Source: Diploscapter coronatus (taxonomy: Eukaryota > Nematoda > Chromadorea > Rhabditida > Rhabditidae). From it: a stretch of DNA of 64,000 nucleotides. The notes beneath the pieces are model-generated. The model saw nothing but the letters and a program-made list of their open reading frames with translations, was not told the DNA's origin and did no database searches. Positions within the stretch are counted from its first letter, which is position 1. Each line of letters starts with the position of its first letter. The position numbers were made by a program, and so were the translations under genes. The stretch is from the NCBI GenBank assembly GCA_964036155.1, contig OZ038423.1:19483249-19547248 (forward strand), read 5' to 3'. Below are positions 12,367 through 24,256 of the stretch, piece after piece.

Positions 12367-15300
12367 ATGCCGAACTTGGCAGATGAAATGACAATTCCCT
12401 CGACAAAGGCAGACTTCCTCAAGCACGACATTCTGCAGTTCTACGTCAACAGAATCGGCGAATACAGCTTCGATTTGAACAGGTTACTACTCTTTTCTTG
12501 ACTTCATTAATTTATTTTCCCCATTGTTTGGCTTTTTCTGAAAAATTCGTCGACTTTGCGAAGTAGTCCTGTTCAGAGTCATGAGGAACTATCCATTTCT
12601 TTTTTTCAAAAATTTCCTCTTCCGCATATTTCTTCGATTTCGCGTTTCATTTCCGAATCTCAAGTCATTTCCATACGCTCCTTGGTCCTATTCAAGAAGA
12701 TCCTAATGAACTTGCCAATAAGTAATTTCCTTTCAGAAATATGCACTTGGACCAGCGTTCTGCTCGATTTCTCAACGAAACAGCTCCTCTCGAAGAACTT
12801 ATGGAAGTCGACCTCAATCGGGGATTCGACACTTTTGTTGACAAAGTACGCTCAAGATATTCTTTGCTGAATCATTCGTAGGAAGAATACAGCTGGACTG
12901 TTCGCAATTGGAATTTTGATAGTTCGGGATCGGAATTACGAAATAGATTTTTTCAACGACCCAGAATCAGAATCGAATTTGGAATTCCGAGCACTCACAG
13001 TTTAGATTGTTTTGGTTAAAGATCACGCATTTTCAGAAGTACGGGGAAGGTCATATCGACGTCATTCTGGAATGGCTGGAAAATAAATACCCCAAAGGAG
13101 GCAGGCTCAAGGATGTAAGAATTGGGCAATTTTGCTCTACTCGTGTGATGATTTGCATCTCGTAAAGTTGATCCGTCTAAATTTTCGTCAACTCCTTGCA
13201 GTAAGGTTATGCTAGAAATTTGGTAGGAAATACGTTGTCTCCATGCGATCACCTCATCGAGATGAGTGTATGGAGAGTACAACTACAGTCAGTCATTCCT
13301 TACCTTAGCGTGATATAGTTACATGGGGTGGATTAAACTTTACAAGAGACCATGAAATTAACTAATTTAGCTGCTCAAAGTGGACATTGTGTGTTTCCGC
13401 GGCACTCTCTCTCGCATCGGCCAATCGCCCTATTGCAAGGACGCGTTCGGATTCCACGCAATTCGCAACCGTGACATAATCTTCCTTCTCGAAATGTACG
13501 TTTTTCATGCATAACTTTTCATTCTAAGATCAACTGACATGCACTGTCATCTTTTTAAAATAGAGTTGTAAAGCGAAAGAAAATAAGGAATTTTCAGTAC
13601 TCTCCTCTTGAATCGTTAATCCTCATTACGAAGGTCTATCGTCGAGCAGACTTAGAACTCTTTTTTTCTTCTTAAATTTGGTCATCGCACCACACTGCAG
13701 TTGCGGTGAAAAGTGCCAAGTCTGTTGTTGAGGCAGAAATCCATACATAGAAGTTTAACTAAATATCATTTTTTACCCTTTCGAAGTCTAAAATCGCAAG
13801 ACCAATCTTCACTGCCAATTGAAAATTCTGAAATAAAAAGGCTGTTCTAGCTTTCACATCGAAATTATCTGAAAACACGTCTTTTGTTATTTTTATCGCT
13901 CACGATATGAATTTCTTGTTGAATTCATCAGCTGCGGTCTTGATCGTTTGCAAAATTTACCAAATTTTGGCTAAGGAGTGTAGGGGAAAAATGGCAAAAC
14001 ATGCAAATAATGTTGTGGTCAATTGTTGAGCTTTGCAAGATTTGTATGCTAAGTTTTATGAAAACGAAACACTTTCATATCACTCAGGGCTTGTGTCATG
14101 TACTTTGTGATTGTAGGATTCCAGTCCTAAAATTATGACATCATATTCAGCAAAGAGTACACCGACTACAATATTGCTACCTATCGTGGATACAAATTCG
14201 AGCAGCTCATGACCGTTTCTGACAAAGGAGTGAGCATTTCGACTTCATTCGAATAATGATGATCTCCTTTCCAGAGACCCTCCACGATTTTCGAGCCAAT
14301 CAATCGCAACGAGGAATATTCTGTCGTGTATAGAAGCCACCTGTACGACCCCGCGGGCAACCGGATCGGTCTGTGCTACTCTGCCGAAACTGATGCTATG
14401 GACAATCGTAGGTTACTAACAAATTATTGACGGAATTATTTTCCACAACTAATTTCTTCATGATCCCTATTTGATCGTTCTATTCATTCGGCCATTTTTA
14501 AACCCTCAGAACTTGTGATCGATTCATTTTCAGACGAGAACTTGCTGGAATTCAAAGTGATCAACAGCCCTGTGTTGGATGAACAGCTCTTCAATGTGAA
14601 GGCGAAGCGATGGTGGATGCAGAGCTATCTGACCACGGTCAAGAAATTCTACGTCGGCCACCGCACTGAAAAGGGACGCTTGGAGAAGGTTACAATTTTT
14701 TCAGTTAAATTTTGAAAAATCTTATAGTTTTTCATCGAAAATTTGTGATAGAATCTTATAAAATATAAGAATAAACAAATAGCCAGCATAAGTTAATTTT
14801 TATATATTCGCCATATAAAATAATTTTGAAATAAAAGTACTATTTTGATCTATTCATAAATGCAGTTAGTGATAAATCGATCAGAAAGTTGTGCATAAAA
14901 TTAATTACTTGTTCAGACCTTCTTCGGCTAAAATGAACTTAATTTCAGATTTCGACGATCACGCTGGATGCCCTGGCCAGGAAGTCTGATCTGTGTCCGA
15001 ATGTGTGCAGAGCCGTGCTGTACGACGTGCTGAGCAGAGTGATGGAATTGCTAGTCGATGACGGGGACACCTGCACTGTCACTAGGGCCAAAGGTGTTTA
15101 TTTACTTATACATTCAAATCAGAGATGTTCGAAATGCTTATTCCGAGGTATAGAAAATTTCAATCTCAATCTTGATTTTGATTTTTAGCTTTAAAAATTT
15201 GATACTCTGAGTATCCTTATGAAAAATGCAAGAATTAGTTTTGTTTTCAACAAAATAGCATAGAAAAAAACTAGCTTGATTCTATCCATCTATTTTATTT

Positions 15301-15576
15301 ATTGTTCATAAAACTTTTCATGAAAACATTAGGATATGAAAAATATACAAATCTTGCCCATATTATCCGAATGTTGGAATTGTAATTCGGTGATATTTAA
15401 CACTTTTACTTTATTTCATGCCACTTCGTTGGAAACAAATTGCATATTAATAGCCAGTATTGATAATTTAATTTCGGAATTTTCTATTTTTAGGAAGCGA
15501 GAGCCCCATCAGAATCAAATATCCTGGTGATGGAGGAGACTTTCTCAATTACGAACTCCTGAAAAACTTCTATTAG
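12367..15576 (+). CDS. DXO/Rai1-family RNA decapping and 5' exonuclease
   Basis: Removes incomplete or non-canonical 5' caps and degrades the RNA; family members act in nuclear and cytoplasmic RNA quality control. Nine exons (340 aa): 12367-12482, 12737-12845, 13037-13114, 13371-13495, 14151-14229, 14275-14407, 14534-14688, 14949-15093, 15494-15576. The family's catalytic pattern is complete: the conserved Arg in CFRGTLSR (~111), RGYKFE (~155-160), the acidic pair in YSAETDAMD (Glu ~207, Asp ~209), and Glu/Lys in LLEFKV (~219/221), then WWMQSYL, the usual aromatic motif after it. Length is a little under the human protein. The start is the first ATG in frame, and exons 1-2 carry the expected divergent N terminus. 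The introns around exon 5 are the longest (655 bp before it). It lies upstream of RIOK3 on the same strand with 551 bp between them, so they are likely separate transcripts. Confidence 0.92.
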
Positions 15577-16127
15577 TTCATGCTTAGGCATAATAACTTT
15601 TATTCTCCCCGTTCAGAAATTAGCAAGATTTCTCAATATAAGTTCTGTAATAATTTTATACTAGACTACTCATCCTGTATATAGCGAATGAAACGAATTT
15701 GACACTTTTGAAGGTCTAATTTGTAAATACACTCCAATATTTCTTCCAATTGAAAATTGAACTTCCCTCTCATATCAGTTAATTAAGTACGGATATTTTG
15801 TGTTCGATTCGACCATTGAAAATGTATATAATTTTGACACTGTTCATAATGAATTGTTTCTTTTTCTGTACATATGTTTGTGAATGACATTATGGGGTCT
15901 CACTGCCCTCTTTCTATCTTTCTCTCTTCCCTTCCTTTTCACTGCAGCCCCATTGCACAACTCTGCCCTGTCCAAGGGTCATGTGTTGTGAAATATTGCA
16001 GGACTTGCAGTTTAAATTTCTTTACTCCATTTGATAATTTTCTATTCAAGTCAATTTTGAAATTTCAGGGTAAAACCGAAGGCCAATAACAGAAGAAACA
16101 GCAACAAGACGAGGAAGATCGATCAGC
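15577..16127. promoter_or_regulatory. DXO 3' flank and RIOK3 upstream region
   Basis: A CT-rich tract on the coding strand at about 15897-15945 precedes the RIOK3 start. A likely 5'-UTR exon begins after the TTTCAG at about 16070. I see no canonical AATAAA close to the DXO stop. Confidence 0.4.
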
Positions 16128-19100
16128 ATGGCCGGCAACACTTCTGCATGGGGACGAACAAATGTATGGGGCAACAAAAGTGAAGAGGTTTCTCATAAAA
16201 TACTCTATAAATGATGAAAATGGTAATTTCAGGCAGTAGAGCCAGTAGTGTCATTCGTCGACATAATGAGTGAGGATTTGGCGCAGAGTTTGACCGAGGA
16301 AGAAGAGAAGCTAGTCGCTGGCACATCCAATCAGACACAGGCCGCCTCTACTCCTGGTATAGTTTTTCCCCTTGAAAATTATCAATATTGCGATGGTGAA
16401 CAAATTTGAAGCTCATTTCCTACAACACTACAATGCTCGAGTGATTTTATTAGATTGGTATGAAAGTTATATCACGAGAATTTGTTTTTTCAGACATTTT
16501 AAAAAGATATATTTTGATAATAAGTATTATAGGTAGATCTTATCGAAATCATGATATTTTTCACATTTCGCCAAGACAAATGATATCCCTATTCATCCTT
16601 ATTGCTTCTTGAGAATTAAGGGAACCAGAAAATGAAATCTAGCAGAGTTTATACTTATCGTCCTATTGAAGCGTGATAATTAATTATTTGAGAAGAGTTT
16701 TAACCTGGTCTTCTTTAGCGCACTATTTCCAAGTTGTTCGTGGGAAAAACTGACAAGAAAATGAAGATTAGATCGATATGATTTTCAGAAGTGGCGATGA
16801 CTGACGAGGAATACGCCCGGATGCTGCAGAGAGAATACGATCGAGAGTTCGACATCAGCGTCACTATGGAACAGCAGCAACAAACTCAGAATACGCCTGG
16901 GGGGAAGAAAGGTAAGAAACCCTGAATTATAAACTGATCATTGAGAAATGCATACCATTGCAAATACGATTCAGGCAACTCGAGTTTCACTCTAACTCCT
17001 GATCGTTACTATCCAAAAACTGCACAGGAAAGTGACGATTCAGACGAGGATAACGACGATGAAATTCGACAGCTGGCCACTGATCTGCTCTATGCTAAGG
17101 TTATCACAATTACTGTACATTTGAGTACAAAACTTTGCAGACTCAATAAAAAGAGATGACTTCATATCATCACCCCTTTTTCGTGTTATTTCTTTCACTT
17201 TAAATCTCTAAGATAGCTGTACATACTCTTGCACCTCTAGGCTTTGAATCAAATAGTATTCCAAATTTCATGTTCTTTATTTAGCTGGAAAAGAAGACAG
17301 CCGTGGAGCAGTCAGGTCTGTCGGAAGAGAAAGGAGTCACCAAACACAATCCAACACTAGCTGCCAGGAGAAATGCCGACAAAACACTGAATGTATAATT
17401 TGACTGCTCAGACAAAACAATTTCATTCGTAAATTTAGGACACAGTCAATCTGAAGACAGGAGACATGATCTCTGAAGAAGTCAGCAATCGAGTCTTCAA
17501 CACGCTACGCAGCTTCGCCAAAGCAGAGACCAAAAGACAACACCGTCTCAAGGATAAGGTATGCAATTTTCATGAATAAATTATTCCGTTTTTCTTCATT
17601 ATTTGAAGATAACACTTTCATTTCGATTTTTTTAATTGACGAGAATAAATATATCTGGTCTTGGTTAGCAGTTCGTTATGATTATTTTGATATCAGCAAC
17701 TAATTTCTGCTCTGATTTTGTTCTTTATTATCTTTAATGTAGAATATATTTACTCTTGTGAAAAGAATGGAAAACTAGACAAGTTATTCAATGAAACTAA
17801 AATTAGCATATTTTAGGAAGAGAAGGCTACAATGGAAACATCGATGGATGCGAAAACTCGTCTAGAACTCTTCAAATTCATCAACTTGGGCTTGATTGAC
17901 AGCGTGGAAGGAATCATCTCCACTGGAAAGGTCTGAATTGGTGCCATATTTCGATCAAGAATTATTTTTATCTTATATTTCCTTCACGACTATCTTAGTT
18001 ACACATAATTGAGCTGTTTACTTAGGAAAAACTCGAAGAATATAGTTTTTGTGAACCTATTTGCGGCCCCTATCCATAATTCGGCTTTATAATCGTAGAA
18101 ACCTGGAATCAAAAGTAAATATACTCTAAATACTAAAGAATGCATAGAAACTTTCCAGGTTGACCTAATTTGAGTAAATTATAGATCTGGAAATTCGAAG
18201 GGAATTTCTATTAGAGGGGGCTCCAATTAGAGGAAATACGATTTTTTTCTTTTTAAATCAAAATGATAATATAAATTTCAGGAGTCGGCAGTTCTGCATG
18301 CAGTTTTGAATGAAAACGAGTCGACTCCCGACAAGAAGTCGCATTACGCGATCAAAGTCTACAAGACGTCTCTGAACGAATTCAAGAATCGGTCGGAATA
18401 CGTGAAGGACGACTTCCGCTTCAAGAATCCGCGCAGAGTTCTCAAGATTTGGGCAGAAAAGGAGTACATGAATCTCATGAGGTTTTTTTTCTGAATTAAA
18501 ATGGAATTACATTTTAAAAAGAATTTAGTGGAAATATTATTCAAATTTGTACAAAATCATTTTTACGAATCGAATATTTTTTAACGTTTCGAAAAAGTAA
18601 TTTCAATCTTTAAATTCTTCGAAGTTGAAACACAAACATTAAAAAAACTCGTTCACTAATCGTAAACACAAGATTTCATAATGCCCTGTTAAGATTAGAA
18701 AATATCACATCTTTCTTCTCTCGACAATTATGAATATTCCTTGCAGAATGCACCGTTTCAATCTGCCCTGTCCAGTACCAGTCAAGCTGAAGCGCCATCT
18801 GCTTGTGATGTCTCTGATCGGAGACGAGGAGGGCGATGCAGCGCCCCGACTCAAGAATGTCGACTGGGACTTCTTCACTGAGGAGGAAATACAGGATATT
18901 TACAAACAGACCGAAAGTGTAAGCCATTTCTTTAGAATTTCCAAGAGAAATTACAGTTCGAAATCAGATTAGACGAATGCTGCTCACTTTCAGAGAAATC
19001 GTATCTTTTGAATTTCATGGTTTTGCATTTCTATTCTATTTAAAATAAAAATGATAATGATTTTTCCTATCTTAATTTCAATGAATATTTTTACTTTTTT

Positions 19101-20192
19101 GCAAATTAGACGATGAAAAATTAAATTGTGTCCATAAAATTCTTTTATTTGTATTTAAGATAATGTGCCGCCTGTTCCAAGACTGCCAACTGGTGCATGG
19201 CGATCTGTCCGAATTCAACCTGCTGCTCTGCGATGGCAAGGTGTTCGTGATTGACGTCTCTCAGGCAATGGACCTCAGCCACCCAAGAAATCTTCACTTC
19301 CTTACCAGGTACTCTTTACCCATTTACTTACTAGTTTAACCATAAAATACCCAGGAGATGAACACATTAATTCATATTTTGAGATTACGCCATTTTTAAC
19401 GAGCAGTGTTTAACAGCTCTGGCCACATTTTCATGATATTCTGAGAAGACATATTTTTCATTTCATACGATAATTTTATCATCTTTTTTATCATTTCATG
19501 ATTCAATTAACTTTAAGAGTTATATGTAAAAGTTCGTTTTCTGATATTTTCTTCGTAGTTTCATTTCGAAGAATTTCATACCTGCCTGATTTCCTTCTCT
19601 CACATTAATAAATCGTAAAAAAAAATTAGTTTATTTTCCATTGAAACTGTTTGTTGTTCAGGGACATCGAGAACGTGCTGAATTTCTTCAGTCGAATCAA
19701 CGCGCCAACTCTTCCGACTGCAGTCGCGCTCTTCAACCTCATCACTCAGCTCGAAATGAATGAAGCTGAGGATCTCATGCTACAGGTACAATTACGTATG
19801 TTTGTCATTATGAGTTATCAGGTTAGAAATGGGTAATTTAGTCTTTATTCATTCACTTTTTAATTACTAGGACCTATTGAAGATGAAATTTGGGATAATT
19901 TCATATAACATTTACTTTATAACCTATAAATTGACTAAAGATCAGCCGAATTAGCTCATGTAAACAAATGAAATATCAGTTTTATCATTGTTTCCTCACT
20001 TTTATATTTCTGAGGCGAAAGTCATCATTTAATAAACTTCCTAACAAATTTATTTTTCAGGTGGAGGCATTTTCTGAAGAAAATCGGACTGTTGATTTGC
20101 GAAAGAACAAAAGCAAGCCAGCAGACATGGAGTGGCAGATCTACAACAAGGAAAAAGTCAGAGGAACATCTCCCGGGAGAGACTATAATTGA
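16128..20192 (+). CDS. RIOK3: RIO-type serine/threonine kinase 3
   Basis: Atypical protein kinase; RIOK3 associates with pre-40S ribosomal particles and, in vertebrates, with innate immune adaptors. Twelve exons (516 aa, human about 519): 16128-16187, 16233-16356, 16789-16911, 16975-17099, 17285-17392, 17439-17558, 17817-17930, 18282-18481, 18747-18918, 19160-19308, 19662-19785, 20061-20192. The N-terminal part has the RIOK3-specific DEEYARMLQREYDREFD and an acidic DDSDEDNDDE patch. The kinase domain shows STGKESAVLHA (~255-265), the lysine of AIKVYKTSLNEFKNR (~283), KDDFRFKNPRRVLKIWAEKE, the catalytic loop HGDLSEFN (Asp ~397, Asn ~402) and the metal-binding IDVSQ (Asp ~414). The Asp-rich N terminus and the STGKES P-loop separate it from RIOK1 and RIOK2. 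No essential residue appears lost. Confidence 0.95.
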
Positions 20193-23100
20193 GTCTGTCG
20201 CTCTGCCATTCAGCCAATTGGAAGGTAAGGACGATAGTTTTGTAATTGATCTAGAAGTGAAGGATTTTTGTTTTCTTTCGAATTTAACTATTTTTTTAGC
20301 TTTTCATTTGCCAGTCATTTTGAAAACCGCAATCTTCCATTGTGGTTTTCAGAATGATTATCAAGTTAAAACTCACGTTAATCTCAAATACTTTGAGATG
20401 TGGAAAATTTATGAGAGAAATTTACATGCAGAAACATTACCTGACGTTGAATGAATAAGAAAATGTAATTTTTAATCTCAATAATAGAAATGCTGAAGCA
20501 TGGAAAGTTTTTTTCCGTTTTATATTTTCCAATTTCAGAAAATTAGAGAGTATCTACAAAAATTGAATGCATAACTAGCTAGAAATTTGAATAAGATTTG
20601 TCTTTTCACAGATAAAGATGAACTTCAATCTAAAATGAATTATTCAACTAGTAGAGATAATGTATTATAAACAAAAAAAATAAGTAGTTTCTGCAAGTAA
20701 TAATCGAGAGTGATATGGAAGGAAAATCGATTTCTGTAATGAGCAATTCCTAGTCTTTTCGCTCTCTATTCTTAGAACTTCAGTAATAAGTCAGACTAAG
20801 AAATCAATTGGAATGTATTTATTGATCCATTTTGACAGTGATTGGTAATCATATACAGTTATCACTTTCATACGCATATTTTAGTGGTTTTTGGTTTTAA
20901 AGCTTTCAGATAATGTTTTATCAATTCAAAATTCAATCGAACCCATTTTCGATTTCATTTCCTTCTATTTTATTCCTCTCATAATTGGTTCTATCTCTCA
21001 ATTGTCAAACTTCATTCCGTTTAATTATTTTTATCGAATTTTGAATTGTTGGAAGTAAAGGTAATAAGGAATAATTAGTGCAGAATAGAATGATGGCATA
21101 TTGAAATGATTCGATGGAAATTTATTTCCATTAACTAGATTTAATACGAATAAGGACCACGAATTATGGAAAATTGCAAATTTATCGAATTTCTCTCTTC
21201 GAATATCATATAATTTAGTGCAAGATATCTAAAAATGCAATAATTATTTTAAAGCAAGCTAAAAAATCGTATCTCCAACGAATTAGCATGAAAACTCAAT
21301 TCTTCTAAAAGTGAAAAATATTGGATCGGTCCGAATATTCTTGAAGGGCTTGATAATTATTATTGTGTATTTTTAAGGTATTTCTAAAAGTCCAATCAGA
21401 TGATATGGTGAATAATGTTGTCAAATGCAATTGCTATTTTGTGCATATGCTATATTTCTTTGAAAAAATGCACATCAGACAGAAATTTATCATTTTAATA
21501 AATCAGAACTAAACAAAAACTTTCAAACCGAACCAATATTTACACCTTTATAAAAGAAATCATTTTATTGCGTATCTTTAAATTTTCAACTTTGTCGTAA
21601 ACAATTCAGTAGTAATGAAAATGAATTAGATAAATGCTAAATTTGACCATTTTTGTTGAAATTGGCTTTTCATTCTATATTTCGCTGAAGACGAATCAAA
21701 TAGCACTTACAAGTACAGAAGTAATGTGGCTCCAATGACTAACAGAATCTTATCGATAATTTTCTGATAAGCGATAATCTGGGAAGTATTTCGAACGAAG
21801 AGTCTAATATCGTCAGCACAGAGCAGCATTTTTCAGATGATTTAGCTAATCATTGGTATTCGATAATGAAGTCTAAAACTTGGTAAAAAATCGATATTGC
21901 GAATTTTTGAAAGAACAATAGCGAGCGATAAAATGAGCTTGTGATTCGGCATTTATGAATGGCTGCAATATTGTTGTTGTACAAGAGACTAATGTTCAAA
22001 ATAGGAATGTCACAAAACATAGCATTCTCTTTTGGGGGCAGATTGTACTTGATAGTGAGAATAATAAATAATTTGAGCAAAAATAATGATATTGGAAATA
22101 AATGAAACCTTCATGGACATGCAAATTGAACTGTGTTATGCTAGAAGACGTTTTAAGGTTGGAAGATGAAGGAAACAGACAGAAAGGCAGCGACCTTGTG
22201 CTGCTCGCTCATTGTATGCCCAATTGTTGACAGTCTCACAAATAGCACTAACAGTTGAGAGGCTGAAACAGGCAGACAAGAAATGCGGCTTTTACTGTTT
22301 ACTTGCAGGGACTCGAGAAGTGCTCCACTTGCATTTTCCACTTCCTAATTGAATCTTTCTTCCTGTCAGCCAAAATCGAACATTCATTTCGTCATAATGT
22401 GTTGCAGGGACGTTTTCATAAAAAAGAGAACAGCTCAAAGACTAGTGAGAGGTTTAAAACGTTGAAGATGAGAAATTGAAAAATAACTATTATCGTTCCC
22501 ATTCATTTGAAGGTAATTTTTTTAAAAATATGTATAAATCTTTCTATACTTAAAATATTAATTTTGTAATTGTAAAAATCAAATTCAGTAAATAAACACT
22601 TATATCGAACGCTTCAATATCGAGTCCATACGTAGAGGCCAAGTCTCTCTTTCAAAAGAGAAAAAAGAACACTAAACTTTCTGACGTTTCAATTATCGTT
22701 AATTATCCCGATAATTAGTTAATAATTTGATGAAACCAAGATAACAATTAGGGTAATCAATGACTCTCGAACTAATAGCTAATTAGGTTAATTGGTGTAA
22801 ACGCAGTATAGCTTCCCTATCGGAAAAATTTGGGAAGGCCACTGCAGGAATGAGTTGTCGCAAAGCGGTCATGACTTTTGATAAGATGGACCGTTTTTGA
22901 AAATCTAAAGTTTCAAGTCTATCACCTCGCCATCGTTCTGATATAAAATTTACTCAATCCAGCCAGTTTTGGAAAATCACAGCTTCTCTACCCATACGAC
23001 ATTCAAACTTTTCCTTGTAAAATTCATATATTCTATTTATTCCTCCCTTTATAATTCGCAGACAAAGACAATATGCTTTTCATGAATGAAAATCGCTTGT

Positions 23101-23800
23101 TATCAAATGATGACATGCAGCTTTATTGAAGCCTCAGGAAATTATGCATCATATTTCATTGCGAATCAAATCTAATGATGCATGAAAATGCTATTTCAAA
23201 ATATTCGAAGCTCAGATTCCTGGGCGAAATCATTATGCCAAATTTGGCATTGACATGAGAGGTGTCAGAAGCAATTGTGCATTCATCCCTGCTTCGAATT
23301 CATTCTCTCAAGTTCCATCTCACTACCACTAGGCCACCGCTGCATCCTCCCTTCGCCTTTTTTCAAGACATCACAACATCGTTGCATGTCCAAAAACTCC
23401 AAATATTTCGAAAGAAAAGAAATAAACGAAATCTCGAATAGGATTAATGACGTAATGAATGACAAGTCTATCGACGTATTATTTGACCAGTTGCATTGAC
23501 TACATGCCAACGTCAAAAACGCGTGTTTTTGTTTGATATTTGAGCAAATTAAAGGAGTCCGAATTGAAACCGATCTCATTGGCAAAAAAAATCTTTGGAT
23601 TCAGTCCATATTCTACCATGCATTTTTATATTTTCATCATCTCCTTAGCCTTGACTATAGAATGGGTAAGATGAGCTTAGAAAACTCTAATTTACTGAAA
23701 TGATTTATATAAAGAAGCGAACGAAAGTCTGGAACGATGAGTGTTCGTTGAAAAAGTTATTTTATTTTCCATTTTTGATTTGTATAAAACTGCATTATTT
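20193..23800. other. AT-rich intergenic stretch
   Basis: 3.6 kb without a supported exon. It is dense in TAAT/ATTA words and short frames. A slightly GC-richer patch lies at about 22150-22400 and another at 23270-23480, but neither shows splice-site-bounded codon structure that I can join to a neighbour. Upstream exons of the gene at 24.1 kb could lie here unseen. Confidence 0.4.
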
Positions 23801-23830
23801 TGATTCGATTCGGCTCGATATATTCTTATA

Positions 23831-24256
23831 TTGCCGCTTATGAGGAGGCAGATACTGCATAATCTTTGCAATCTGCCTCGCCCTTTATTTCTCTTCGCTT
23901 TTCCGGAGAGGCGAAAAGGAAACAAGAACGAGACACGGTCTGTCAACGCAGCGCAAATTGGTGCCCTGTCTCGGTGAAATTAAATTTTCTTTCAAAAATC
24001 TGTAATTCATTTCATATAACCAATGGATTCTAGAATTTTGCAAAAAATGTCCGGTAGGAAGTCCTTAGGCGGAAAACAAAATTACAAGGAGAAATAGTAT
24101 GCATTAGAGGAGTTAGAAAATTCAGCTCTATGCAGTTTGACAGGTCGTGAGGAGAAAGGGAATAGCGAAGGAAAAGAAAGGCGGAGCGTGTGTGAAATCG
24201 AGTTGCAGAGTGTGGAGTATCTGCCTCCTCACAAGCGGCAATATTTTAAAGATCAG
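23831..24256. repeat. Diverged inverted duplication around a putative exon
   Basis: The minus strand of about 23831-23945 resembles the plus strand of about 24130-24250. The strongest block is GTATCTGCCTCCTCAYAAGCGGCAATAT, split here only by one variable base, and weaker matches extend 80-100 bp toward GACAGRYCGTG. Read in the matching frames, both copies encode a peptide Q/E-YLPPHKRQY. The right copy coincides with the first exon I assign to the neighbouring gene. Confidence 0.55.

Noticed and set aside
22153..22341. Possible coding patch of higher GC (62-codon minus frame)
   Set aside because: It has no splice partners, no family motif, and is flanked by long AT-rich DNA.
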